Positions 1 through 7,749 of a stretch of 63,799 bases of DNA are shown in pieces. Source of the DNA: Rhodothermales bacterium (lineage in GTDB: Bacteria; Bacteroidota; Rhodothermia; Rhodothermales; Bin80). The first letter of the stretch is position 1. Each line of letters opens with the position of its first letter. A model generated the notes under the pieces. The model saw nothing but the letters and a program-made list of their open reading frames with translations. It did no database searches and was not told where the DNA came from. The stretch spans positions 1 to 63,799 of the forward strand of contig JAJEDR010000023.1 of assembly GCA_022821385.1 (NCBI GenBank), in the 5' to 3' direction. A program made the translations under genes and the position numbers.

Positions 1-2808
1 TGGTTTGTGGAATATACAAACCTGAGTTAAAGGCATTATGGTAATTGAATAACTGGTCAGATCCTCGGCGTATAGACCCCGGTAGGTCTGTCCATCGATC
101 GTAAGATCATAGGGTCCCGCATCAGGCAGCCCCTCGATCCGAATCTCCACGGGATAGGGCTCCTCATACGGCGAGGGCAGTTCGGACATCAACTTTGCGA
201 TGTCAATGGTGAGAGTGCGACCTTCCAGGTCATAGCCCTCAATGGCCAGTCCATCCACGCCTACGGCGATATCTCGAGCTACATCAATGTAAACGCTTCC
301 CAGCTGTTTTAGCACATCTGCCGCGGCCATGAGACCGCCCACCTCTGCCCAACTTGGCCCTGAACGTAGCGGGGTCTGGGGAAAGCCTTCATGGTCAATA
401 TTCTCCGGCCCCAGTCCGAAGGGAAACGTGGGTGCATTGTAGATTCCATTGGCCGTATGGCGGGGGTGCGTAACCAGCGTCAGGGATGAGCGGGCCGCCG
501 CGACGCCGCGTTCAATGAGATCCTGGCGACCGGTCAGCAGTCCCAGACGTACCAGAATCCCCGCGAATCGGTGATCCCGCTGGTCAAGCCATTCAGCATC
601 TCCAATCTGTGACGTGAAACCGCCAAACGGATAGGCCGTGATGATATAATGCGGCGCCCAAACCGTCTGGAGCAGCACTGCGTAATCCGCAACCGCCTCT
701 GCTGCATCCAGGTATTGGGGGTCTCCGGTTGTTTCATACATTGAAACGAAGCCCTGCAGCGCCCATGACATAGCCATAGCATTGCGTGGCGGCTGCCCGG
801 TCCGATCATCATGGAAGGTTTCGGCCTTCACCGCGCACGAGTAAAGTGCCTCGAAGTCAACCCAACGCTGCGTAGGCAGCACTTCCGTAATGAGAAATCC
901 TGCTGCTCGCCTGGCCGCGTCCAAGTAAAGGGTATCTTTCGTTGCACGAAAAAGCTCACTGAGCACCCATACATTCGCCCCTCCTTCCGCATTCCACCGC
1001 ATGGACAACCGTGGCTCCAGGTTGACATCAAACCAAGAGGGCACCGAGCCGTCGGGGGCCATTTGTTCTAGCAAAAAATCCCCAAATCGCTGCGCAAACG
1101 CCAGAATGCGCGGATCTTCCCGACCGAGACGATAGAATTCCATCAGGTAGCCGACCGTAACAGCTGCCGCGGCCGTGTGGTAATCCGAGGTCTCCCAGTC
1201 CCAGTAGTTGCGTGTCTCATTCGGATCGTAATCCTCCCTGGGAAAGCGCCAGAGGCTGCGCTGCCAGGACTTCTTGTCCAGATCATACAGGGACGGAAAC
1301 ATCCCCTGTTGCTGCGGGGCATCCAGAACCAGGTTGATAATCCGGTCAACCTTCGCCCCGAATGATGCATCAGACAACGTTTCCCCCCAATAAGACAACC
1401 CCAGCGCATCGGCGACATTGTTCCACCAGGCTGTGATGTAGGTTAGATGAAACCATTGGGGCGCTGTCAGCCGCAACATGCCCATTTCCTGCCCGTCCGT
1501 CTCCCACTCCTGCCAGGACGTCCAAGCCTGTGGCCCGTCCTGGGATCTTTGGACCATTACCGGCTGATTGTTCTCAAATTCCACCGTATATCCCTTGTAG
1601 TCAAAGCTCGCCGGATAGAGGGCTCTGGCATATTCGGCAAATGGAAGTGCCTGTGGTCGTGGCTTCTGAAAATAGTGCTGACCATAGTTTTCCCATAGAA
1701 ACTGGGACACACGCTGGTAGCCGCGGTGCGAGGGTGCATCGGAAGCTAGGAGGAGATCCATGCCGTACTGCAACTCGTGGCCGGAAAGAGTGCGTACAAA
1801 CGTGCCTCCGGCGTTAACATGGCGCCAGTACACGTGCTGCTCCGCGATTACATCCATCAGGCCGTAGGCCAACAGGGGTTGACTGGTCATCCCGGAGACA
1901 AGCTCGAGGTCCAGTACGGCTGGCAATGTTATTCTGGACGAATCAATCGGCACTCCAAAAATCCAACGATGCCACTGTGGGCGTGCCCGTTCCGCATAGA
2001 CCCTGTGCTCATTAATCAGATTCAGGTCCGGTACGATGGCAGCGACCTGCCCGCCGGTCTGCACCATTACTGTCGGCGCAAAAAAGACACGGTCCGCAAT
2101 GACATCACCAGGAGAACGCTTGTATGCTGGCGCATGACTGAATTCCGGAGTACCTCCTTCTGCAAATGCGATGGGGGAAAGCAGGTATTCCAATTGTGGC
2201 GGGTCACCCTTTAGCTCGGCCAGCACATTGATGTGCACCGAACCCGCGCCGCTGCGCAGTGTCAACGACTGCTCTATGTCAGCGATCGGTGTACTTCCCG
2301 ACAGCGTTACAGTCACCTGATCATCGTCCTGTCCCGCAATTGCAAACGTACTGAGCACCTCCGGCACGATGATACGGTAGTCATCCGCCACTTCGAGCGC
2401 CCGACCGTGCTCATTGGACCGATCCAAATACAGCTCGGTCGTGTTCACAGGTCGCGGGGATGGCGGCCTGAAGGCCTCTGCCACCTCCACCCATATCCCG
2501 TCCCTGGCGGCAAAATAGTGCTGACTGACTCCAAACTCATCTTTCTCAATGACAACCCTGACCTGCTGGTTGGAGAATTCCAAACCGTTTTCGGTGTGAT
2601 GTACACTGACCTGTGCCGATGACCCTGTAGCCAGGATGATCATCCACAGTAGGACTATGGCGCAGCGCACGGGGGTACAGATCCTAGCGGTTTTGGCACG
2701 AATAATGGCGGCTATCGCCCGACCCATTGCGGAGAGTTGAGGCGTGTAGGCGGCCCCGGCAGGCCTGCCTAGCGGGCTGATCAGGGGTATTGTAGCGTTA
2801 GTTCCCAT
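1..2808 (-). CDS. Large secreted glycosidase-like protein, 3' end cut by window edge
   Basis: One minus-strand frame stays open from an ATG at 2808 to base 1, giving 936 residues with no stop in the window. A second in-frame ATG at 2727 gives a more usual signal peptide: a basic stretch, a hydrophobic core ending in ATGSSA, then QVSVHH. The N-terminal half is beta-rich. The middle (about 410-780) is rich in Trp/Tyr/His and made of helical pairs, including WDWETSDYHTAAAA, SMRWNAEGGANVWV and NAMAMSWALQGFVSMYETTG. This resembles the (alpha/alpha)6 toroid glycosidases. The visible C-terminal part returns to beta strands. It is the last gene of the minus-strand locus, 54 bp after a sulfatase, so a glycan-processing role is likely. 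I cannot name the GH family, and the C-terminus is unseen. Confidence 0.75.
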   Translation of the reverse strand, partial: MGTNATIPLISPLGRPAGAAYTPQLSAMGRAIAAIIRAKTARICTPVRCAIVLLWMIILATGSSAQVSVHHTENGLEFSNQQVRVVIEKDEFGVSQHYFAARDGIWVEVAEAFRPPSPRPVNTTELYLDRSNEHGRALEVADDYRIIVPEVLSTFAIAGQDDDQVTVTLSGSTPIADIEQSLTLRSGAGSVHINVLAELKGDPPQLEYLLSPIAFAEGGTPEFSHAPAYKRSPGDVIADRVFFAPTVMVQTGGQVAAIVPDLNLINEHRVYAERARPQWHRWIFGVPIDSSRITLPAVLDLELVSGMTSQPLLAYGLMDVIAEQHVYWRHVNAGGTFVRTLSGHELQYGMDLLLASDAPSHRGYQRVSQFLWENYGQHYFQKPRPQALPFAEYARALYPASFDYKGYTVEFENNQPVMVQRSQDGPQAWTSWQEWETDGQEMGMLRLTAPQWFHLTYITAWWNNVADALGLSYWGETLSDASFGAKVDRIINLVLDAPQQQGMFPSLYDLDKKSWQRSLWRFPREDYDPNETRNYWDWETSDYHTAAAAVTVGYLMEFYRLGREDPRILAFAQRFGDFLLEQMAPDGSVPSWFDVNLEPRLSMRWNAEGGANVWVLSELFRATKDTLYLDAARRAAGFLITEVLPTQRWVDFEALYSCAVKAETFHDDRTGQPPRNAMAMSWALQGFVSMYETTGDPQYLDAAEAVADYAVLLQTVWAPHYIITAYPFGGFTSQIGDAEWLDQRDHRFAGILVRLGLLTGRQDLIERGVAAARSSLTLVTHPRHTANGIYNAPTFPFGLGPENIDHEGFPQTPLRSGPSWAEVGGLMAAADVLKQLGSVYIDVARDIAVGVDGLAIEGYDLEGRTLTIDIAKLMSELPSPYEEPYPVEIRIEGLPDAGPYDLTIDGQTYRGLYAEDLTSYSITIMPLTQVCIFHKP

Positions 2809-2862
2809 TGTTCTTTTAAGTCTTAACTGACCGATCGTTGGCACCTCACCCTTCGAATGGAC

Positions 2863-4356
2863 CTATTCTTTTGGGAGATCACGACCCATTGCCTGGTGAT
2901 CCTGTTGCGAACGCAGATGCCGCAGACTCCGGCGATCGTCCATCAAGTGCGTGATCGGGAGTTGATCTGTCCCGGTCTTATCCCATGAGCCCAACTCGGC
3001 CCGTGCACGCGCAGCCTCTGCCATCAATCGTTCCACTATTTCCGGATGGGCGGAAGCGAGATCCTGAGTTTCTCTGGGGTCTGCTTGCAAGTCATACAGC
3101 AACGGTTCTTCAAGTTCGCGAAGCCCCGACTCCCACCAGACCAGCATCTGCGGACTGCGAGGGAGGTGCAGCTTCCAGCGACCCTCGCGGACTGCCTGCA
3201 GGTTCACACCGTTGTAGTAGTAGAATACGCGATTGTCTATCCCTTGAATCCCTTCTCCGAATAGAAGAGGAGACAAATCTCTGCCATCCACTTTGCGATC
3301 GGTAGGCAGAGCGGCCCCGGCAAGACTGGAAATTGTAGGCAGCAGGTCCATAGCATTGACCATCGCGTCGCTTACGGTTCCCGCGTCAATACGACCAGGC
3401 CAGCGCATAATGCAGGGCACACGCATACCCCCTTCAAATGTGGTGCCCTTCCCGCCTCTGAAAGGCCCACTAGAACCGTTGGGCCCAGGTCCGTTGTCTG
3501 AGGTGAATATCACCAGTGTATCGGCTGCTAGACCGGACTCAGCAAGTGCGTCCAAGATCCGGCCGGCACTCCAGTCTACTTCCTCAACCATGTCACCGTA
3601 CACGCCGGCAGGCGAATTCCCTGCGAACCTTGGATTAGGCATCCAAGGCGCATGGGGACGCGTGTGCGACAGGTATATCAGGAACGGGCGGCGACGATCC
3701 GCCAGCATAAACTCGATGGCACGTTGCGTAAAGTGCTCCGTGATCGTGGTTATATGGGCATCTGGATCCACCACTTCATCGTTTTCCAGCAATGGCGTAG
3801 AGCCATCTGGGCTCGAATTGCCGACCATGCCGTAGAACAGGTCGAACCCGTGCCGGGTGGGATGAAATTCCGATCGCGCAGTGAACCCTTCATGCGTCTT
3901 AAAGTCAAAGTCTCGCGGAATGCCCAGGTGCCATTTGCCGACGCAGGCCGTCCTGTAGCCTTGAGCTCTGACCAGTTCGGCCACGGTCACTTCACTTTCC
4001 TGAAGCCCCAGATCGCTGTAGACCCCACCCAACGCGAACGGTACCCCGCATCGCGAGGGATACCGCCCTGTCAGCAATGCGGCGCGTGAAGGGCTGCAAA
4101 CCGAACAAAGGGACCGGAAATCGGTGAATCGAATGCCTTCTGCAGCGAGGCGATCCAGATAAGGCGTTCTGATCGTTTCGGATCCATAGCAGCCAAGGTC
4201 ACCGTATCCCAGATCATCGGCAAAGATGAGGACTATATTGGGACCCTTAGCATTCGACTTCCGACAGCCGGCTCCATGGATGGCCGCAGCAAAGGTGGTC
4301 AGCAGGATGAATTCCCGCCTTGTCAAAGCAACATTTCCAGGAGAGGACTGCATCAT
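2863..4356 (-). CDS. Sulfatase, Tat-signal lipoprotein type
   Basis: Arylsulfatase A-like hydrolase of 497 residues, predicted to remove sulfate esters from a glycan. The FGly motif is C87-S-P-S-R91 followed by AALLTG, where Cys87 would be converted to formylglycine by an anaerobic- or FGE-type maturase not seen here. The metal-binding DD lies at 47-48 (IFADDLGYGD) and a SDNG motif lies further on. The N-terminus has TRREF (Arg13-Arg14) and a hydrophobic stretch ending at a lipobox-like HGAGC (Cys31), which suggests Tat export, possibly as a lipoprotein. The start ATG overlaps the stop of the ankyrin gene by four bases (ATGA), so translation is probably coupled. The C-terminus has the usual sulfatase YDLQADPRETQDLA block. 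Confidence 0.93.
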   Translation of the reverse strand: MMQSSPGNVALTRREFILLTTFAAAIHGAGCRKSNAKGPNIVLIFADDLGYGDLGCYGSETIRTPYLDRLAAEGIRFTDFRSLCSVCSPSRAALLTGRYPSRCGVPFALGGVYSDLGLQESEVTVAELVRAQGYRTACVGKWHLGIPRDFDFKTHEGFTARSEFHPTRHGFDLFYGMVGNSSPDGSTPLLENDEVVDPDAHITTITEHFTQRAIEFMLADRRRPFLIYLSHTRPHAPWMPNPRFAGNSPAGVYGDMVEEVDWSAGRILDALAESGLAADTLVIFTSDNGPGPNGSSGPFRGGKGTTFEGGMRVPCIMRWPGRIDAGTVSDAMVNAMDLLPTISSLAGAALPTDRKVDGRDLSPLLFGEGIQGIDNRVFYYYNGVNLQAVREGRWKLHLPRSPQMLVWWESGLRELEEPLLYDLQADPRETQDLASAHPEIVERLMAEAARARAELGSWDKTGTDQLPITHLMDDRRSLRHLRSQQDHQAMGRDLPKE

Positions 4357-4958
4357 TCGCCGGACTCTTTCAAGTGTGCATCCAATAACTCCACGATGTG
4401 GTCGTGGCCGTAGTGCATTGCCAGTTCCTTCGGGGTCAGGCCACCTCCCGGATTAGCCTTCGCATCCGCCCCGGCCAAAAGAAGGGCCTCGGCGAGCGCG
4501 TGGCTGCCGCTGAATGCCGCCCAATGCAAGGGGGTCCATTGTTGAGCACCATTGGCTGTTCTGAGATCTGCACCTGCAGTAATCAGTAGTCGGCCCGTGC
4601 CTTCTTGGCCTTTCATGGCGGCTCGCATAAGTGGTGTCCATCCGTCAATGCCTACCGCCTCAACATTGGCGCCCCACTCCAGGAGCAGTGATGTAATCGC
4701 CTCGTGGCCAAGTTTAGCAGCTCGGTGCAGTGGGGTCCAGCCAGCAGCCCCGACCTGTTCTAACTCCGCTCCAGCCTCCAATAGTATCTGCACCATGGTG
4801 CTGTCACCTGTTGCTGCGGCACGGTGCAACGGCGCCCAATCGCCGTATATGCCATTTATGTCGGCTCCTGCAGCCAGGGCCGCTTGAACAGCCGTCAGGT
4901 CACCGGCCTCAATGGCACGATGCAAATCATTGGTGGTCTGTTGTGTGGTCCTGCTCAT
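4353..4958 (-). CDS. Ankyrin-repeat protein between two sulfatases
   Basis: A 201-residue protein built almost entirely of ankyrin repeats: about six units carrying TPLHRAA-, TPLMRAA- or TPLHWAA-type helices and LLLEAGA- or LLLEWGA-type loops. No signal peptide or membrane segment is visible, so it should stay in the cytoplasm. It begins 3 bp after the stop of the upstream sulfatase (4962) and overlaps the start of the downstream sulfatase by 4 bp. It is therefore a fully embedded operon member, made together with both enzymes. Ankyrin proteins bind other proteins. A chaperone or holding role for the sulfatases before Tat export, or for their maturase, is a reasonable inference without direct evidence. 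Confidence 0.93.
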   Translation of the reverse strand: MSRTTQQTTNDLHRAIEAGDLTAVQAALAAGADINGIYGDWAPLHRAAATGDSTMVQILLEAGAELEQVGAAGWTPLHRAAKLGHEAITSLLLEWGANVEAVGIDGWTPLMRAAMKGQEGTGRLLITAGADLRTANGAQQWTPLHWAAFSGSHALAEALLLAGADAKANPGGGLTPKELAMHYGHDHIVELLDAHLKESGE

Positions 4959-4961
4959 TGA

Positions 4962-6656
4962 CTATTCAAATACCTGGTCAGGGTGATCCACATACCACTG
5001 CCATTCAAGCTTTTCGCGCGCGTCGAGTGTGTCTTCACGACTCAGCAACTGAAAGCGGTACTTTCGAAAAGCGCGCATATCCTCCTGCATGGCGCTAGAC
5101 GTCGCTTCCCAGTGCGGACTGCCCAGCCATTCGTGGGGTACTGGATAGTCAGGATGGGCTGATCCGGTGGGCCGAACACCTCGGCCAGGCTGGCCGTAGT
5201 CACCGAGTTCAGCACGCGCTTCATCCGCCAATGCTGACAGGCGGACCACAATATCTGGATACTGGACGGCCACATTCCTGGTCTCACCTGGATCCTCGTG
5301 CAGATTGTAGAGCTCCGGCTGTTCCATAATGGTCGTATTTACCGCAAGCCACGGTGCACATTCACCGTAGATGCCCTCGCGCGACTCTGGGCGCGCAAGG
5401 TGCAGCTTCCATTCCCCCGCCCGCAGGGCCTGCAGCCAGGTCCCGGCGTAGTAGTAGTACACTTCATGCGGACTCTTTGCTTCCGCAGATGCCTGCATCA
5501 GAGGCCACAGGCTTTTGCCATCTATGGCGCCATTGTGCGGCAGGGAAGCGCCTGACAGATCTGCGATTGTCGGCATGATATCCATGATGGTGACCAACTC
5601 GCTACAGATTGTGCCGGCCGGGATATTGTTGGGCCATCGCATGATGCAGGGTACACGTACACCCCCTTCCCATGTGGTCAGTTTGCCACCTCGGAGTGGT
5701 TCTGCCGAACCGGACTGATCTCCGAAGCCCAGCCATGGCCCGTTGTCCGAGGTATAAATAACCAGGGTGTGCTCGTCAAGGCCCAGCGACAACAAGTGAT
5801 CCAGAATCAGCCCCGTACACCAGTCAATCTCTTCCACCGCATCTCCGTATAGCCCGGCATCGGAAACTCCTTGGAACTCCTTGCCGGGATATATGGGGAT
5901 ATGCGGCATCGGATGCGCCAGATACAGCAGAAACGGCTGATGCTGACTGCGCTCAATAAACTGGATTGCTTCACGGGTGAAATCCTCCGTGAAACGGAAA
6001 TGGTTTGGACGTTCAGTGATCTTTCGATCGTTGTAATAAAGCGGCACTGCAAAATTCTCGAATGGCTGTGTGCCATTAACGATGCGGATTCCATAGAAAT
6101 GGTCAAAGCCCTGTCGGTTTGGAGCAAATTTGTCGTCCTGGCCCAAGTGCCATTTGCCTATGCAGGCGGTGGAATAGCCCAATGGCTTGAGCATATCCGC
6201 AATCGTAGTCTCGTCGGGGCTGAGTCCGAAGGGGGCATCGTACAAATGTACATCGGGCATGCCGACCCGTACAGGGTAGCTTCCAGTAAGCAGCGCCGCA
6301 CGCGAGGGACTACAGATCGGACTGACATAAAAGTCCGTAAAGCGCATGCCTTCGGCCGCCATACGATCAATGCGCGGGGTCCGAATATTGGGCGATCCAT
6401 AGATACCTAGGTCATTGTAGCCCTGGTCGTCAGTAAAGATGATCACGAAATTCGGCGGCTGCCCACGCGCCGTCCGGCAGGCGGGCAGCCCACCGGCCAT
6501 TCCGAACAATGCCGCTGCCTGACCTACCACCTGCAGGAATTGGCGTCGATGCCAGGATCCAAACCCCAGCCGGGCATCAGTCCCGCCATGAGGGCCCGGT
6601 TTGGGACAACAGGTGCCGGGAAAACGCATGAGGCCACCAAAGTCTGCAACGCCCAA
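4962..6656 (-). CDS. Sulfatase, Tat-signal type
   Basis: Sulfatase of 564 residues. The FGly motif C115-S-P-S-R119 is followed by AALLTG. The metal-binding DD is at 76-77 (IFTDDQGYND) and SDNG comes later. The N-terminus has HRRQF (Arg37-Arg38), a hydrophobic stretch and a possible lipobox GLPAC (Cys60), arguing for Tat export after cytoplasmic formylglycine formation. The first residues before the Tat motif look unstructured, so the in-frame ATG at residue 10 (6629) is an alternative start. The C-terminal part is longer than in the neighbour at 2863 and ends with a Trp-rich tail. The gene starts 5 bp after the PorV-like gene and sits directly before the ankyrin gene, in the same transcription unit. 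Confidence 0.93.
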   Translation of the reverse strand: MGVADFGGLMRFPGTCCPKPGPHGGTDARLGFGSWHRRQFLQVVGQAAALFGMAGGLPACRTARGQPPNFVIIFTDDQGYNDLGIYGSPNIRTPRIDRMAAEGMRFTDFYVSPICSPSRAALLTGSYPVRVGMPDVHLYDAPFGLSPDETTIADMLKPLGYSTACIGKWHLGQDDKFAPNRQGFDHFYGIRIVNGTQPFENFAVPLYYNDRKITERPNHFRFTEDFTREAIQFIERSQHQPFLLYLAHPMPHIPIYPGKEFQGVSDAGLYGDAVEEIDWCTGLILDHLLSLGLDEHTLVIYTSDNGPWLGFGDQSGSAEPLRGGKLTTWEGGVRVPCIMRWPNNIPAGTICSELVTIMDIMPTIADLSGASLPHNGAIDGKSLWPLMQASAEAKSPHEVYYYYAGTWLQALRAGEWKLHLARPESREGIYGECAPWLAVNTTIMEQPELYNLHEDPGETRNVAVQYPDIVVRLSALADEARAELGDYGQPGRGVRPTGSAHPDYPVPHEWLGSPHWEATSSAMQEDMRAFRKYRFQLLSREDTLDAREKLEWQWYVDHPDQVFE

Positions 6657-6661
6657 TTAAT

Positions 6662-7708
6662 CTATAGCCCGAATGCCACGGAGACAACATGCACCGACCC
6701 AAGCAGGCCAAATTCCCAGAATGCGTACCCCAGATTGAGCGTATAGTCACTGAGACCTACATTGACACCGCTGCCCAGAGTAAATCCTTCCTCGTCGTAA
6801 TTGAAGCGGTACCCGCCACGGATCGACAACAGGTTGCGAAAGGTGTACTCGGTCCCGAAGTTCACCTTCTCGGGGCCATCATTGGGGTGTACAAACTCTG
6901 CAGCTATCGTCAAGTGATGCAGACCGCCAGCATCGGCTTCAATTAGGTCATAGGCCGCACCAAAGCTGAAATTGACCGGCATACGGATATCGGCTGGTTC
7001 GTACCCGATGCGCTCGTCAAAGGAAGCAATCTGCGTATCGGGACCGATGTTGCGACCTACCATAGTGACGCGCAGACTTCGAATGCCCGTATGGAACACC
7101 GTGCCGATGTCCACTGCCCAAGCGCCGACAGTTGCGTCGTCCAGGGTTTCTGAAATGTATTTGATGTTGACGCCGAAATGTAACTGCTCTGTCACCCTGC
7201 GGGCGTAGCTGACCCCCACGGCAAGGTCCCGAGCAGTCACGGTTCCCAGATTCGTAAGCACCTCCGAGCGTCCGGTGGGAATGTCATCCAGTAGGATCGG
7301 CCTGTTTTCGGTACGCGGCATGTCGCCGTAGTCCAAAAACACCAGGTTTACACCGATAATGCCGATTCCCTCAAAGTTCCGGGCAGCAGCCGCGCTGTAG
7401 TAATTGATGTCGGCAATCCAGCGCACGTTTGAGAGTCCGATGTCAAGACCGGTAACATCCACCAGCGAGGCAGGATTAGTGAGCGACGATGCCGCATCGC
7501 CACGCCCCAGTGATGAGATGACTCCGCCCATTCCTGCTTGGCGTGCGTTGGTGGGCAGTTTAAGGAACTGGAATCCCGACTGCCCTACACGGTTGAAGTC
7601 TGTGGGAGGAAGCCCGGTACCAGGGTCCGGGGTGAATTGAGCATACACGGGGGCCAGGCTGGCGGTCAAGAAAGCCAAGCAGGCCAATAGGAAAGTCAGT
7701 CGCTTCAT
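6662..7708 (-). CDS. PorV/PorQ-type outer-membrane beta-barrel protein
   Basis: A 348-residue protein whose start is set at the ATG that gives a clean signal peptide (MKRLTFLLACLAFL to VYAQ). Starting 45 bases upstream would add an implausible hydrophilic leader. The mature part matches the PorV/UPF0164-like family: an early GxxFLKLPTNARQAGMGG segment, then many alternating aromatic/hydrophobic beta strands ending in ...VVSVAFGL. PorV-type proteins act in the T9SS as outer-membrane shuttles or acceptors for cargo with C-terminal sorting domains. The preceding gene (7750-9726) encodes just such a cargo 41 bp upstream, so this may be a dedicated partner rather than the housekeeping PorV. The exact paralogue is not determined. 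Confidence 0.8.
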   Translation of the reverse strand: MKRLTFLLACLAFLTASLAPVYAQFTPDPGTGLPPTDFNRVGQSGFQFLKLPTNARQAGMGGVISSLGRGDAASSLTNPASLVDVTGLDIGLSNVRWIADINYYSAAAARNFEGIGIIGVNLVFLDYGDMPRTENRPILLDDIPTGRSEVLTNLGTVTARDLAVGVSYARRVTEQLHFGVNIKYISETLDDATVGAWAVDIGTVFHTGIRSLRVTMVGRNIGPDTQIASFDERIGYEPADIRMPVNFSFGAAYDLIEADAGGLHHLTIAAEFVHPNDGPEKVNFGTEYTFRNLLSIRGGYRFNYDEEGFTLGSGVNVGLSDYTLNLGYAFWEFGLLGSVHVVSVAFGL

Positions 7709-7749
7709 GAGATTACTCGGTAAGTGGGTACGGGCAGGATTAATTACCA

